64,000 nucleotides of DNA from Sphingomonadales bacterium (GTDB lineage Bacteria > Pseudomonadota > Alphaproteobacteria > Sphingomonadales > Sphingomonadaceae): NCBI GenBank assembly GCA_025352685.1, contig JANXSN010000107.1:1-64000 (forward strand), in the 5' to 3' direction. This document shows positions 17,818 through 27,824 of the stretch, in pieces. The translations under genes and the position numbers were made by a program. The notes beneath the pieces are model-generated. The model had not been told where the DNA came from. It did not search any database and saw only the letters and a list, made by a program, of their open reading frames with translations. Positions within the stretch are counted from its first letter, which is position 1, and each line of letters starts with the position of its first letter.

Positions 17818-18498
17818 ATGGCTAACGGACTGATTTCCTACCTCGACTCGGTCAAAGCGCGCGATCCAGCGGCTAGATCGCGCTGGGAAGTGTTGCTTTA
17901 TCCCGGAGCCTGGGCGCTGGCGTTTCACCGGCTCGCGCATTGGCTTTTTATCGGCGAATTGTTCTGGGTAGCGCGGCTGGTCAACCACATCGGCCGATTT
18001 TTTACTGCGATAGACATTCATCCCGGCGCCAAGATCGGCCGCAATTTTTTTATTGATCACGGATTTACAGTCATCGGCGAGACGGCGGAGGTTGGCGATG
18101 ACGTTACCATTTACCAGTGCGTGACGCTTGGCGGGACAAACCCTGCAGACGGCACGCCCGGCAAACGGCACCCAACGATCTCCGACGGCGTCATTATAGG
18201 ATCAGGCGCCCAGGTACTGGGACCGATCACGGTCGGCCCGCGCGCACGGATCGGCGCAAATTCGGTGGTGACCAAGGATGTGGCCGAAGGTGCAACGATG
18301 GTCGGCATTCCGGCGCGCTCCACCCTTATCGAGGCGACCGACTACCAAAAGGGGTTTATGCCTTACGGTACTCCGTGCAGCGAACGCTTCGACCCGGCGA
18401 CGCAACAACTTGAAATTTTGAGATGCGAAGTCGAGACGCTACGCGCGAAACTGGCGGCGTACGTCGAGGAGCGTCAGGAAGGGCGCAAGTCAGCTTAG
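17818..18498 (+). CDS. cysE: Serine O-acetyltransferase (EpsC/CysE type)
   Basis: The enzyme acetylates L-serine with acetyl-CoA, the first step of cysteine synthesis. This 226-residue form is the short EpsC type: a helical N-terminus ([10 protein letters not shown]) and then left-handed beta-helix repeats from about residue 65 ([52 protein letters not shown]). A coiled C-terminal tail follows. The catalytic His in IDHG and the lysine loop GKRHP are present. ATG 17818 has a GGGGG stretch a few bases upstream; the open frame extends 57 codons further upstream without homology. Confidence 0.92.
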   Translation: MANGLISYLDSVKARDPAARSRWEVLLYPGAWALAFHRLAHWLFIGELFWVARLVNHIGRFFTAIDIHPGAKIGRNFFIDHGFTVIGETAEVGDDVTIYQCVTLGGTNPADGTPGKRHPTISDGVIIGSGAQVLGPITVGPRARIGANSVVTKDVAEGATMVGIPARSTLIEATDYQKGFMPYGTPCSERFDPATQQLEILRCEVETLRAKLAAYVEERQEGRKSA

Positions 18499-18599
18499 TT
18501 TTGCTCAAGCTAGGATGAAGCTGCGACGCGATGCCGTCGACGCCATCCTCTTGACAAACGACTGCCTCGACTTCGTTTAGGAATGGAGTTTAGTTTCGA

Positions 18600-18938
18600 G
18601 TGGTGGCAATTCTCGCTTTCCCAAATCGGACGTCGATGCAAATTGGCTTCGACCGCGCCGAACTCACGCGCATTCTCGATCTCTACGGTCGCATGGTTGC
18701 CGCAGGACATTGGCGCGACTACGCGATGGACCTCGGTAGGGACGCCGCCGTCTTTTCCGCTTTTCGTCGCGCCACCGAGCGTCCCGAGATCCGGATCGAA
18801 AAACGTCCCGCGCAGCGCAACCGCCAAGGACAATGGGCGCTGATCGGAGAAGCGGGCATGGTCCTCAAGCGCGGTCACGAACTTGCGCCCGTGCTCGCAC
18901 CAGTTGAACGGCGGCTTATGAAGCTGGTTGCAGAGTAG
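18600..18938 (+). CDS. DUF2794 family protein
   Basis: The 112-residue protein matches DUF2794, a small family conserved in alphaproteobacteria and often found beside recombination or cell-cycle genes. Motifs include FDRAELTRILDLYGRMV, AVFSAFRRATERPEIRIEK and LILKRG-like VLKRGHEL. No catalytic residues are known. Translation starts at GTG 18600 or the next GTG 18603. It overlaps the convergent membrane-protein gene by 23 bases at its 3' end. Confidence 0.87.
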   Translation: MVAILAFPNRTSMQIGFDRAELTRILDLYGRMVAAGHWRDYAMDLGRDAAVFSAFRRATERPEIRIEKRPAQRNRQGQWALIGEAGMVLKRGHELAPVLAPVERRLMKLVAE

Positions 18939-19965
18939 GCGTAATCCCGGTGGGGGGTAGGCGTCCGCCGAGGTGTGTGGGCAGCAAGTCGACTGCCCAC
19001 GCGCGCGCACTTTGCCAGAATGCGGAGAGCAGCAGAAGCGCGGATCCGATGATGATCACCGTCAAGGCAATATTGATTCCCACCGCGCCGAATTCGCGGA
19101 ACAAGGCACCGACCGCAATTAGCAAATAGGCAAGTGCAGAAACCATCAGGGCCCGCCGGTCGATCGCGAGCGCGACGAAGCCGATGGCCACATAGAGCGT
19201 GAGGACGGCCACTGCGCTGGCGACCGTGCCGCTTTTGCCGAGCACCCCCAGCTGGTTGAATACCGGGTGCACGATCAAGGGCGCGGCCAGCAGGTGCAGC
19301 CAGAAAGCAACGTCCGACCGACGGGTGCGGCGGTCGCGATCTGACATGTCCCACCACATCGCAAGCGTGAAGATCGCAACGCCGGAAACGGCCATCAGGG
19401 GAAACTGGATCACGGAAACGTCGGGCACCACGGCCAGAACGAGTGCGGATGCCGTTGCGGCAACGGCGGCGGCCCCTGCCGCCACCGTAATCGGCACCAT
19501 GAAGCGCCGCCAGTGGAAATAGGCTGCGCCGGCAGCTACCGCACCCGCGACGGCCAGCCAAATCGCACCCAGGACATCACCGTCGTGATAACCAGTCGTG
19601 CCTAATAACGTCGTTGAAACGGCGGCAAACACGCCGCCGACGAAAGCCAGCAGGAAGATGATCGAGGGGAGCGCCATGCGCCGGACCCGCGTGAAATATT
19701 CTGACAGACCCCAGCCCGCCGCAGCGACGAATGCGGCACCCAAGGCCGGGTGCAACGCGCTGCCGACCCAGGCGAGCCCCACCAACAGCAAGAGGCCCGC
19801 AATCGCGACAAAAATGTCATTGAATCCGCTCAGCAGCCGGAACTGTTCCTCATCAACCATCGGCGTCGCGCGCATACTGCTCACATGACGGCGAAGAGCG
19901 TCGACAGTGTTACGGGTCAAAACGCCTGCATTCACAGCATTGTCGAGACCAATATCGCTGTACAT
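18916..19965 (-). CDS. Multi-pass membrane protein of unknown function
   Basis: This 349-residue protein has a short N-terminal soluble part with a helical segment (VLTRNTVDALRRHV) and then about ten closely spaced hydrophobic helices from residue ~50 to ~330. The layout (N-terminal helix pair then many helices) recalls DUF2157-type proteins, but the match is not certain. It is alone on its strand and overlaps DUF2794 convergently. No transport or enzyme motif is visible. Confidence 0.75.
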   Translation of the reverse strand: MYSDIGLDNAVNAGVLTRNTVDALRRHVSSMRATPMVDEEQFRLLSGFNDIFVAIAGLLLLVGLAWVGSALHPALGAAFVAAAGWGLSEYFTRVRRMALPSIIFLLAFVGGVFAAVSTTLLGTTGYHDGDVLGAIWLAVAGAVAAGAAYFHWRRFMVPITVAAGAAAVAATASALVLAVVPDVSVIQFPLMAVSGVAIFTLAMWWDMSDRDRRTRRSDVAFWLHLLAAPLIVHPVFNQLGVLGKSGTVASAVAVLTLYVAIGFVALAIDRRALMVSALAYLLIAVGALFREFGAVGINIALTVIIIGSALLLLSAFWQSARAWAVDLLPTHLGGRLPPTGITPTLQPAS

Positions 19966-20036
19966 TGTGCGTCTCCCTGACGCTTCGATAGCACAACTGT
20001 ATTATACTAGCAATACACTGCCGTTGCCGGGCGATC

Positions 20037-20474
20037 TTAAACGTAGAGAACAACAAGCGGCACAATGGCGCCCAGTGCCAGCATTAATAGGGAAAATCCC
20101 CGCGACGTTTTCGTATTGATGGCGATCGTCGCGCCCAATAGCGCCGACAATGCAAGTCCGGCAGCAAGCAGTGCGACGAACGCCTTGAGCATGGTCGTCG
20201 AGCGCCGAGGTGAAGCCTTGGCCGTGGTCGGATACTCAGAAAGCGCAGATTTGTGGGCTGGCGCAGCGCTGCCGCGCGGCAGGCGCTGGTCCTTATGAAT
20301 GCTCGCCAGCCACACAATCCATGACGGAGGCGTGCCGCCATAACCGCTGGTTTCCTGTAGCCGGTAGGTTTGCATGCCGCCACTGACGGAGAACAGCAGG
20401 ATCGCGGGCGTAAAAAAGAGCCCGAGATAGCGATGCCACTGGCGGAGCTTCCGTAGCGTCTGGGCTCTCATCAT
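20037..20474 (-). CDS. PepSY-type membrane protein, short form
   Basis: This 145-residue protein starts with RKLRQWHRYLGLFFTPAILLFSVSGGMQTYRL. This is the first-helix signature of PepSY-associated transmembrane proteins, which usually accompany iron or haem uptake. Two more helices lie near residues 95-115 and 125-145. The large periplasmic PepSY domain of full-length members is absent; a 45-residue polar loop takes its place. The ATG is one base after the SDR stop, so it is co-transcribed with that gene. Role unknown. Confidence 0.7.
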   Translation of the reverse strand: MMRAQTLRKLRQWHRYLGLFFTPAILLFSVSGGMQTYRLQETSGYGGTPPSWIVWLASIHKDQRLPRGSAAPAHKSALSEYPTTAKASPRRSTTMLKAFVALLAAGLALSALLGATIAINTKTSRGFSLLMLALGAIVPLVVLYV

Positions 20475-20475
20475 C

Positions 20476-21375
20476 TTAGCCCGCCTGAAGTGTTTTAAAG
20501 ATCAGGGCCGACTGTTCATTGCCCGATTGCGGCACGATTTCGTTGGTTCGGTCTGTAATCTTGTCCCACAGCCGCGCCACCGCTTCCGGTGTACGGTCGT
20601 TCTCCGGGAGCAATGCCCCTGGGGTGAGCGTGACGTAGGACGTCTGCACCACGCCAGCGCCGGCGCCTACAATGACGTTCGACGGCGCGTCGTCGCTGAC
20701 GAGGTAAAGCGCAGCGGGAACGACATTCTCCGGGGCAAAAGCCTTGAAAGCGTCTGCGGGGAACAAGTCTTCGGTCATACGCGTGCCGGCAACCGGGACA
20801 ATGGTATTAACCCGGACATTATATTTGGCGCCTTCGAGATGCAGGGTCTTGGCAAATCCCACGAGTCCGAGCTTGGCGGCACCATAGTTCGCCTGTCCGA
20901 AATTGCCGAAGAGACCGGTCGACGATGCCGTCATCAGGATTCGACCATAGGCCTGCTGACGCATCGTATCCCATACGGCCTTGGTCACATTCGCACTGCC
21001 GACCAGGTGGACCTGGACCACCCGATCGAAATCGCCGGGTTCCATTTTAGCAAAGCTCTTGTCACGCAGAATGCCCGCATTGTTGATCAAGATATCAACG
21101 CGACCCCATTGTGCCTTGGCTTGTTCGACCATCGCGACCATCTGGTCGTACTCGGTAACGCTGCCGCCGTTTGAGATGGCAATGCCGCCTTCAGCGCGGA
21201 TCTGCTCGACAACCGCCAGTGCGGCGTCCGAATGACCGGTCCCGTCTCGAGCGACGCCCAGATCGTTGACGACAACTTTCGCGCCGCGCCTTGCGAGCCC
21301 AAGCGCATAGGCGCGGCCCAGACCGCCGCCCGCACCGGTGACAATGGCTACGCGATTTTCGAATGAGATTGTCAT
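20476..21375 (-). CDS. SDR-family NAD(P)-dependent oxidoreductase
   Basis: A 299-residue classical short-chain dehydrogenase. The Rossmann glycine motif is TGAGGGLG (residues ~13-20), followed by NNAG (residues ~95-98) and the catalytic Ser...Tyr-x3-Lys (SSTGLFGNFGQANYGAAK). The length and the C-terminal part (LTPGALLPENDRTPEAVARLW) resemble the dehydrogenase domain of peroxisomal multifunctional enzyme type 2, which oxidises 3-hydroxyacyl-CoA. Beta-oxidation or a sterol-like substrate is therefore plausible but unproved. ATG 21375 starts the homologous part; 41 upstream codons are also open but unlike the family. Confidence 0.88.
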   Translation of the reverse strand: MTISFENRVAIVTGAGGGLGRAYALGLARRGAKVVVNDLGVARDGTGHSDAALAVVEQIRAEGGIAISNGGSVTEYDQMVAMVEQAKAQWGRVDILINNAGILRDKSFAKMEPGDFDRVVQVHLVGSANVTKAVWDTMRQQAYGRILMTASSTGLFGNFGQANYGAAKLGLVGFAKTLHLEGAKYNVRVNTIVPVAGTRMTEDLFPADAFKAFAPENVVPAALYLVSDDAPSNVIVGAGAGVVQTSYVTLTPGALLPENDRTPEAVARLWDKITDRTNEIVPQSGNEQSALIFKTLQAG

Positions 21376-21436
21376 GGTCGGATCCCCGGATGCAAAGGCC
21401 AAGTCGCACTGCCGATGCACCGGGGTTCCGTTTACG

Positions 21437-21769
21437 TCAACCGCGCTTACGACGATGCTTTGGCGGTCCGCCCTTGCTGTCCGACTCGCGCGCCGCACTC
21501 TGACGGCACTGGTCTGTTACCGTCGCTGAACAGCGGGGGTAGCTTGCCTGCGCAACGGGTTGGGCTGCTGGGGCAGAACTCGGCATTGGTGCCGCAGTGG
21601 TACTCGGTGCAGACGTAGCGGGCGGGGTCATCGTGTCGTTGCTGGGCGGCGCAGATGGCATCGGTGCCGTCATATCGGCGGGAGGCGTTGCTGGGGCGAC
21701 CGGCATCGTCTGCGCAACAGCGGCCGTGCTGACAAGCAGCGCAGCGGCAAGGGCAATCATTTTCATCAT
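21437..21769 (-). CDS. Small secreted Pro/Ala/Thr-rich protein
   Basis: The 110-residue protein has a Sec signal peptide (MKMIALAAALLVSTAAVAQ) and a low-complexity Pro/Ala/Ser/Thr-rich middle (residues ~22-72). A short conserved-looking tail contains SYPRCSATVTDQCRQ with two cysteines and ends in a basic stretch. Similar tails occur on short uncharacterised proteins of sphingomonads. A GGAGATCG site precedes the paired ATGs at 21769/21766. It lies between phoB and the SDR gene; no function can be assigned. Confidence 0.72.
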   Translation of the reverse strand: MMKMIALAAALLVSTAAVAQTMPVAPATPPADMTAPMPSAPPSNDTMTPPATSAPSTTAAPMPSSAPAAQPVAQASYPRCSATVTDQCRQSAARESDSKGGPPKHRRKRG

Positions 21770-21885
21770 CGATCTCCAATGTCGGAAACGCGAGCGGAAG
21801 CATGCGCCGACTTGATATAAATGCGTATGGCGACGAATGTATCCGTGCCTTGCCCTGCCAACCTTTCGCTTCGTCGAGACCCATC

Positions 21886-22584
21886 TTAGAGCCGACCCTC
21901 GGCATCGAGGGCATAGCCTGCGGAACGGACTGTTCGGATGATGTCTGCATGACCCCCGTCGTTGATCGCTTTGCGCAGCCTGCGAATGTGGACGTCAACG
22001 GTTCGCGGCTCAATGTCGCTGTCGTGACCCCAAACGCTGTCGAGCAGACGTTCGCGCGAGAACACATGGGCGGGGTGTTCCAGGAAATGTTTCAAGAGCC
22101 GAAATTCGGTTGGGCCGAGCGGGACCATCTTTCCCGATCGCTTCACCTTATGCCCGACGGTATCCATTTCGATGTCGGCATAAATCAGCGCTTCGCCTGC
22201 CAGCGCCGGGCGGACGCGACGCAGCACGGCGCCGACACGCGCGACCAATTCTCGAGGGCTGAAAGGTTTTGTGACATAATCGTCGGCTCCGGTCTCAAGC
22301 CCGCGCACGCGGTCCTCTTCCTCGCCGCGTGCAGTCAGCATGATGATTGGTACGTTTGCCGTTTCGGGCATCCGGCGCAGGCGGCGGCAGACTTCGATGC
22401 CGGATAATCCTTCGACCATCCAGTCAAGCAGGACAATGTCGGGTGGACTTTCCTGCGCGAGCAATAACGCTTCCTCGCCGTCGGGTGTCTGTTTGACGTC
22501 GAAATCCTCGCGCCGGAAATGATAGACGAGCAATTCGGCCAACGCCGCATCGTCCTCAACCAACAGCATCTTTGCGCGCGCCAT
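21886..22584 (-). CDS. phoB: Phosphate regulon response regulator
   Basis: PhoB is the DNA-binding regulator that activates phosphate-starvation genes when phosphorylated by PhoR. The 232-residue protein has a receiver domain with acidic pair Glu10-Asp11-Asp12, phospho-acceptor Asp54 (LLDWMV) and Lys106 (TKPF). An OmpR-type winged helix follows, with PTEFRLLKHFLEHP and RTVDVHIRRLRKAI. ATG 22584 follows the phoU stop by four bases and has GAGGGAG before it. The last gene of the pst-pho cluster. Confidence 0.96.
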   Translation of the reverse strand: MARAKMLLVEDDAALAELLVYHFRREDFDVKQTPDGEEALLLAQESPPDIVLLDWMVEGLSGIEVCRRLRRMPETANVPIIMLTARGEEEDRVRGLETGADDYVTKPFSPRELVARVGAVLRRVRPALAGEALIYADIEMDTVGHKVKRSGKMVPLGPTEFRLLKHFLEHPAHVFSRERLLDSVWGHDSDIEPRTVDVHIRRLRKAINDGGHADIIRTVRSAGYALDAEGRL

Positions 22585-22588
22585 GGCG

Positions 22589-23296
22589 TTAGGCTCCCTC
22601 ATACTCGGCGAAAGGATCTGTCTTGTCTCGCTCAGTCATGTATTCACCGGTCGCCGCAAAATAGACCATTTCAGCGACATTGGTCGCATGGTCTCCAACG
22701 CGTTCTAGGTTCTTGGCAACAAACAGCAGGTGAGCAGCGTTCCCGATGCTTTGCGGGTTCTCATACATGTAGGTCACGAGCGTGCGGAAGATCGAGTTGT
22801 AAAAGTCGTCGACGAGCTTGTCGCGCTCGTTGACAGCAAGCGCCAACGCCGCGTCGCGCGCCGCATAAGCGTTCAGCACGTCGTGCACCATTTCAGTCGC
22901 GATTTTGGCCATGGAAGGGAGCAGCGAGATCGGCTCGATCTTGCGCTTGTCCTCGAGCGCACCGACACGTTTGGCGATGTTCTTGGCATAATCCCCGATA
23001 CGTTCGAGTACGGCGGCGATCTTGAGCGCAGCAATGACGTCGCGCAAATCGTCGGCCATCGGGGCCCTGAGCGCGATGATTTTAACTGCCAGCTTTTCAA
23101 CTTCACTTTCGAGCCGGTCAATCGCGCGATCCTCGTCGATGATCTTGCGTGCAAGGTCGCGGTCGCGTTTGATCAAGGCCTCCATCGCGCCATTGATTGC
23201 CGCTTCCGCCCGGCCGCCCATTTCGGCGATATGTCCGCGAAGTTCACCGATCTCATTATCGAACGCCTTGACGGTGTGTTCGGTCCCGATAGCCAT
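22589..23296 (-). CDS. phoU: Phosphate-specific transport accessory protein
   Basis: PhoU is the cytoplasmic negative regulator that links PstB activity to PhoR signalling. The 235-residue protein shows the two three-helix repeats with the metal-binding motifs (E-x3-D-type RIGDYAKNIAKR and RVGDHATNVAEM). The ATG shares a base with the pstB stop (TGATG), showing tight coupling; a longer upstream open frame is the antisense-like shadow of pstB. phoB follows. Confidence 0.95.
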   Translation of the reverse strand: MAIGTEHTVKAFDNEIGELRGHIAEMGGRAEAAINGAMEALIKRDRDLARKIIDEDRAIDRLESEVEKLAVKIIALRAPMADDLRDVIAALKIAAVLERIGDYAKNIAKRVGALEDKRKIEPISLLPSMAKIATEMVHDVLNAYAARDAALALAVNERDKLVDDFYNSIFRTLVTYMYENPQSIGNAAHLLFVAKNLERVGDHATNVAEMVYFAATGEYMTERDKTDPFAEYEGA

Positions 23297-24066
23297 CAGC
23301 CGTACCTTCCGGTGATATAATCCTTGGTGCGTTCCGCCTTCGGATTGGTGAAGATGTCCGAAGTGACACCGTACTCGACGAGTGTGCCGAGGTGGAAGAA
23401 TGCCGTCCGCTGCGACACACGCGCGGCTTGCTGCATATTGTGCGTGACGATGACGATGGCGTAGCGCCCGCGCAAAGCGTGAATGAGTTCCTCGATACGG
23501 GCCGTCGCAATCGGATCGAGCGCCGAGCATGGTTCGTCCATCAAGATGACTTCGGGGTCCACAGCAATGGCGCGAGCGATGCACAGCCGTTGCTGTTGTC
23601 CGCCTGAAAGCGCGGTGCCGCTTGCCTCAAGCCGATCCTTCACCTCGTCCCACAAGCCAGCACGCACCAAAGACTCCTCGACGATACGGTCCATGTCAGC
23701 CTTCGCTGAGGCGAGCCCGTGGATGCGCGGGCCATAAGCGACGTTTTCGTAGATCGACTTGGGAAAGGGGTTTGGCTTCTGAAACACCATGCCGACGCGC
23801 GCGCGCAGCTGAACCACGTCCATTGACGGCGCGTAGATGCTTTCCCCGTCAAGCGTGATTTCGCCTTCGAAGCGGGCCGAGGCGACGGTGTCGTTCATCC
23901 GATTTAGCGTGCGGAGAAACGTCGATTTTCCGCAACCCGACGGACCGATGAACGCCGTGACGTTTTCGGAACCGACATCGATCGATACATTGTCGATCGC
24001 CATTTTCTCGCCGTACCACACCGAGACATTGCGGGCAGACATTTTGGTTTGGTCGGTCATATTCAC
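23296..24066 (-). CDS. pstB: Phosphate ABC transporter ATP-binding protein
   Basis: PstB powers high-affinity phosphate import through PstA/PstC. The 256 residues carry Walker [10 protein letters not shown] (41-49), the signature LSGGQQQRL, Walker B VILMDEP and the switch His in VTHNM. The GTG at 24066 overlaps the pstA stop (GTGA); an ATG two codons on is an alternative. PhoU is encoded immediately after. Confidence 0.97.
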   Translation of the reverse strand: MNMTDQTKMSARNVSVWYGEKMAIDNVSIDVGSENVTAFIGPSGCGKSTFLRTLNRMNDTVASARFEGEITLDGESIYAPSMDVVQLRARVGMVFQKPNPFPKSIYENVAYGPRIHGLASAKADMDRIVEESLVRAGLWDEVKDRLEASGTALSGGQQQRLCIARAIAVDPEVILMDEPCSALDPIATARIEELIHALRGRYAIVIVTHNMQQAARVSQRTAFFHLGTLVEYGVTSDIFTNPKAERTKDYITGRYG

Positions 24067-25322
24067 CAGCGGGTTTCAAAACGGTTGCGCAGGTAGATGG
24101 CCGCGCCGTTCATCGTGAGTAGAAACGCTAAAAGGACAATAATCGCTGCTGAAGTCTTCTCGATGAAGCCGCGGCTGATTTCGTCCGACCATAGAAAAAT
24201 CTGTACCGGAAGAACGCTCGACGGATCGCTGATTCCGCTAGGCGGCGTTGCAACGAAGGCGCGCATCCCGATCATCAACAGGGGGGCCGTCTCGCCGAGC
24301 GCGCGCGCCATGCCGATAATCGTGCCAGTCATTATACCGGGAAGCGCCAGCGGTAACACGTGATGGAACACGACCTGGATCGGCGAAGCGCCCACGCCAA
24401 GCGCGGCATCGCGGATCGACGGCGGTACCGATTTGATCGCATTGCGTCCCGCGATAACGATGACGGGCATCGTCATCAGTGCGAGCGTCAGGCCCCCGAC
24501 AAGCGGTGCCGAGCGAGGCAAGTTGAAGGTGTTGAGGAAAACGGCAAGTCCGAGCAATCCGAATATGATCGACGGCACCGCTGCAAGATTGTTTATCGAA
24601 ACCTCGATCAGGTCCGTCCAGCGGTTCCGTGGCGCATATTCTTCCAGGTAAACTGCTGATAACACGCCAACTGGGAAGGCAAGGATCAGAGTGACAAGCA
24701 TCGTCAGCAGCGACCCTTTAAATGCGCCCCAAATACCTGCCTGCGTCGGGTCGGTCGCATCGCTGTCGGTAAGGAACGCAAGATTGAAGTCGCGTGAGAC
24801 GGCGTCCTTGGCTTTCAGGTTGCGGTAAAGCGCCCGCATCGCCGGGTCACCGTGTCCGCTCTCGGCAACATCGAGAGCGGGGGAGCCGGGAATGGCAAGC
24901 GTCGCCTTGCGGAACAGAATCGACGGATCATTCTTGATGGCTGCGCGCAGTGTCAACCAACCACTGTCAGAAACTGTCGCGGCGCCATTCGGGCCAAAGG
25001 CGGCCTGAGCCGCACGGGTCACAGCACCGGGCAGGTCTGCCGCGCCAAATTGCGAGTCGACATCGCCACCGCCCGTGAGCGCGGCAGGAGACAGGGGGAT
25101 TGCAAGTTTGGGAAAGTCGAACGGTAGCTCGACGTTGCTGCGAGTAAATCCGCGCGCGCCGTTCCACGCCATCGTGATTACCAGAAATGCCAGGAACCCA
25201 GCCGACAATAGGATGGCCAATATCCCGAGCAACTTGAAATTGCGTTCCGACGTGTAGCGTCGCCGTATGCGGCGTTGCATTGCGTCGGACCGCCAATCGG
25301 TCGGAAGGCGCATATCAGTCAT
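24063..25322 (-). CDS. pstA: Phosphate ABC transporter permease PstA
   Basis: PstA is one of two membrane subunits of the Pst importer. The 419-residue protein is longer than the ~290-residue E. coli form. It has an N-terminal cytoplasmic stretch, a first helix near residue 35-55, and then a ~130-residue periplasmic insertion before the permease core ([15 protein letters not shown] onward). The ABC loop [27 protein letters not shown] is near residue 305. Such insertions are common in alphaproteobacteria. ATG 25322 overlaps the end of pstC by eight bases. Confidence 0.95.
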   Translation of the reverse strand: MTDMRLPTDWRSDAMQRRIRRRYTSERNFKLLGILAILLSAGFLAFLVITMAWNGARGFTRSNVELPFDFPKLAIPLSPAALTGGGDVDSQFGAADLPGAVTRAAQAAFGPNGAATVSDSGWLTLRAAIKNDPSILFRKATLAIPGSPALDVAESGHGDPAMRALYRNLKAKDAVSRDFNLAFLTDSDATDPTQAGIWGAFKGSLLTMLVTLILAFPVGVLSAVYLEEYAPRNRWTDLIEVSINNLAAVPSIIFGLLGLAVFLNTFNLPRSAPLVGGLTLALMTMPVIVIAGRNAIKSVPPSIRDAALGVGASPIQVVFHHVLPLALPGIMTGTIIGMARALGETAPLLMIGMRAFVATPPSGISDPSSVLPVQIFLWSDEISRGFIEKTSAAIIVLLAFLLTMNGAAIYLRNRFETRW

Positions 25323-26682
25323 AGGCTTCTCGATACCGTTTGACGACGCCCAGTGCGACGATGTTGAGCAAGAGCGTAACGACAAACAGAACCAACCCAA
25401 GGGCGAAAGCGGCGAGCGTCTTGGCGCTCTCGAACTCCTGGTCTCCAGTCAGCAACTGGATAATCTGAACGGTAACGGTGGTGACGCTGGCGAACGGATT
25501 GGCGGTCAGCTTGGCGGCAAGCCCTGCCGCCATAACAACGATCATGGTCTCGCCGATCGCACGGCTGACCGCGAGCAATACCCCGCCGACAATGCCCGGG
25601 AGCGCAGCAGGAACAAGAACCCGACGGATCGTCTCCGACTTTGTCGCGCCCATCGCGAGGCTGCCGTCGCGCATCGCTTGTGGTACTGCGGCAAGTGAGT
25701 CATCCGCCATCGACGAAACGAACGGGATAATCATGATGCCCATGACCAGCCCGGCGGCAAGTGCGCTTTCCGAACTCGTTCCCGGAATTCTGAGCATGTC
25801 GCCCAGATGGCGGACGATGGGCGCCACGGTCAGCGCGGCGAAATAGCCATAGACGACAGTGGGCACGCCGGCGAGTATTTCGAGGAGCGGCTTCATCCAT
25901 CGCCGCGTTGCGGCGCCGGCATATTGCGTAAGATAGATCGCACTCATCAGGCCCAGCGGGATGGCGACGAGCATCGCAATGATTGCGCCGATGAAAATCG
26001 TTCCCCAGAACAGGGGTATCGCGCCGAGCGCCTTCATGTCGCCGCCGCTCGCCGCCTGTGGGCTCCAGCGGGTGCCAAACAGAAAATCGAGCACGCCGAC
26101 CTTGTTGAAGAAGCGCACTGATTCGAACAGAAGCGAGGCAACAATTCCGATCGTGGTGAGGATGGCAATGAGCGAGGCCACGAGTAACGTGATCGTGATC
26201 GCCCGCTCCACGTGCGTTCGCGCCCGAAAGTCCGGTCGGACACGCGAGAAGGCATAGACCCCACCCGCCAACGCCAGCAGTGCGGCCACTGCGAGGCCGA
26301 TCACGCCGTAGTGAAGCCTGGCTACCCTGTACTCGGGTGCCAACAGCTCCGCCGATGGGTTGAATGCACTGTGCAGCGTTCCCTCTGCCAGCCCGCGCGC
26401 TTCGGACAGAACAGCGCGCCGCTCAATGGGATCCGCGGCAAGACTGTTGGCGGCAGGGCTTGCAATGACGCTGCGGGTTACAAGCCCGGGCGACACACCG
26501 ACCCACAAGGCCGAAAAAAGCAGGGCAGGCAGAGCGGTCCAGAGCGCCACATAGGCGGCGTGATACCCGGGCAGCGAGTGGGCGCGCGCGAGGACGGCAA
26601 AACGTCCCGCCCGCGCCCGCCCGACAAGCCACGCTACCGCACCAAGCCCGAGCGCCATGAAAAAAAGCAGTGTCAGTGACAC
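25315..26682 (-). CDS. pstC: Phosphate ABC transporter permease PstC
   Basis: PstC pairs with PstA in the inner-membrane channel. The 455 residues include an extra N-terminal pair of helices and a periplasmic loop (to residue ~165) not found in short PstC proteins. The standard core follows (GLMSAIYLTQYA, then the EAA-type loop RDGSLAMGATKSETIRRVLVPAALPGIVGG). The GTG at 26682 has AAGGA nine bases upstream. It is the second gene of the operon after pstS. Confidence 0.95.
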   Translation of the reverse strand: MSLTLLFFMALGLGAVAWLVGRARAGRFAVLARAHSLPGYHAAYVALWTALPALLFSALWVGVSPGLVTRSVIASPAANSLAADPIERRAVLSEARGLAEGTLHSAFNPSAELLAPEYRVARLHYGVIGLAVAALLALAGGVYAFSRVRPDFRARTHVERAITITLLVASLIAILTTIGIVASLLFESVRFFNKVGVLDFLFGTRWSPQAASGGDMKALGAIPLFWGTIFIGAIIAMLVAIPLGLMSAIYLTQYAGAATRRWMKPLLEILAGVPTVVYGYFAALTVAPIVRHLGDMLRIPGTSSESALAAGLVMGIMIIPFVSSMADDSLAAVPQAMRDGSLAMGATKSETIRRVLVPAALPGIVGGVLLAVSRAIGETMIVVMAAGLAAKLTANPFASVTTVTVQIIQLLTGDQEFESAKTLAAFALGLVLFVVTLLLNIVALGVVKRYREAYD

Positions 26683-26702
26683 CGGTGGAGTTCCTTAGGT
26701 GC

Positions 26703-27749
26703 TTATTTCAACCCGGCGGGGTCGAGCAGCTTGAAATCGCGAGCCGTCGCTGCCGCTTCTGCCCGGACTGCGTCCGACGAAATCACCATTCCCTTTTTGA
26801 CGAGCAGACCGTCCGGTCCCCAAGCTTTCACAAATTCACCGACGAACTCCTTGAGACCCGGAATAACGTTCAGATGCGCTGCCTTTACATAGATAAAGAG
26901 CGGGCGTGCACCCGGGTAGCTGAAGTCCGAAATCGTCGCATAAGTCGGCGAGATCCCGTTCAGCGTGTTCGCGATAAGTTTGTCCTTATTTTCTTCGGCG
27001 AACGAGTAACCAAAAATCCCGAGAGCCTTGGTATCAGCCTCGATCTTCTGGACGATCAAATTGTCGTTTTCGCCTGCATCGACGAACGCGCCGTCTTCAC
27101 GAATGGTCGTGCAGATTTTCTTATGCTCGGCTTCATTGGACTTTTTGAGCGCCATCATTGCTGGGTCGCTGTCGCAGCCTTTTGCCAGGATCAGTTCAGC
27201 CAGCGCGTCGCGAGTTCCAGACGTGGAGGGCGGCCCGTACACCTTGATCGCTTCGTCCGGGAGCGCAGGGTTGACGTCTTTCCATGTCTTGGCAGTCTGC
27301 GGCTTACCAAACGGGGTCGCTGCAAGTGCTTTGTAAAGGTCGGCGGTGGTCAGCGGTATTTTCAATCCCTTGTTCGATTGCGCAAAGGCAATGCCGTCAA
27401 GGCCAATTTGGATCTCGACGATCTTGGTTACGCCTTTGGCAGCGCAGGTCTCGTACTCCGATTTCTTGAGCCGTCGCGACGCGTCCGAGATGTCTGGAAA
27501 TGCAGCGCCCACGCCAGCGCAGAATAACTTGAAACCGGCGCCGGTTCCGGTTGATTCGATGATCGGTGACTTGAACTTGGGGTTAGCGTTGACGAACTGC
27601 TCGGCGATCGCGGTCGCGAAGGGGTAAACCGTCGACGAACCGACCGCACGCACCTGATTACGCGATTCGCCGCCTCCAGCTGTTGAATCGCAGCCCGAAA
27701 GCGTTGCCAACGCCAGCGTCAACGCGGCAGTTGCGCGGAAAAAAGCCAT
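26703..27749 (-). CDS. pstS: Phosphate-binding lipoprotein/periplasmic protein
   Basis: PstS captures phosphate for the Pst importer. The 348-residue protein has a signal peptide with lipobox LSGC (Cys20). It also has the phosphate-binding motifs VRAVGSSTVYPF, ESTGTGAGF, and GPPSTSGTRDALAEL near residue 185. Unlike the E. coli protein it is probably lipid-anchored. ATG 27749 is chosen because the lipobox then falls at the usual position; 15 upstream codons are open but not signal-like. A Pho box lies 76-104 bases upstream. Confidence 0.95.
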   Translation of the reverse strand: MAFFRATAALTLALATLSGCDSTAGGGESRNQVRAVGSSTVYPFATAIAEQFVNANPKFKSPIIESTGTGAGFKLFCAGVGAAFPDISDASRRLKKSEYETCAAKGVTKIVEIQIGLDGIAFAQSNKGLKIPLTTADLYKALAATPFGKPQTAKTWKDVNPALPDEAIKVYGPPSTSGTRDALAELILAKGCDSDPAMMALKKSNEAEHKKICTTIREDGAFVDAGENDNLIVQKIEADTKALGIFGYSFAEENKDKLIANTLNGISPTYATISDFSYPGARPLFIYVKAAHLNVIPGLKEFVGEFVKAWGPDGLLVKKGMVISSDAVRAEAAATARDFKLLDPAGLK

Positions 27750-27824
27750 TTTAACTCCCAAAATCATAATGGGCGAACTCGCCCGGATTGCCACTGCCTC
27801 TAGCAGCGCTTCGGCGTCTCTTAA

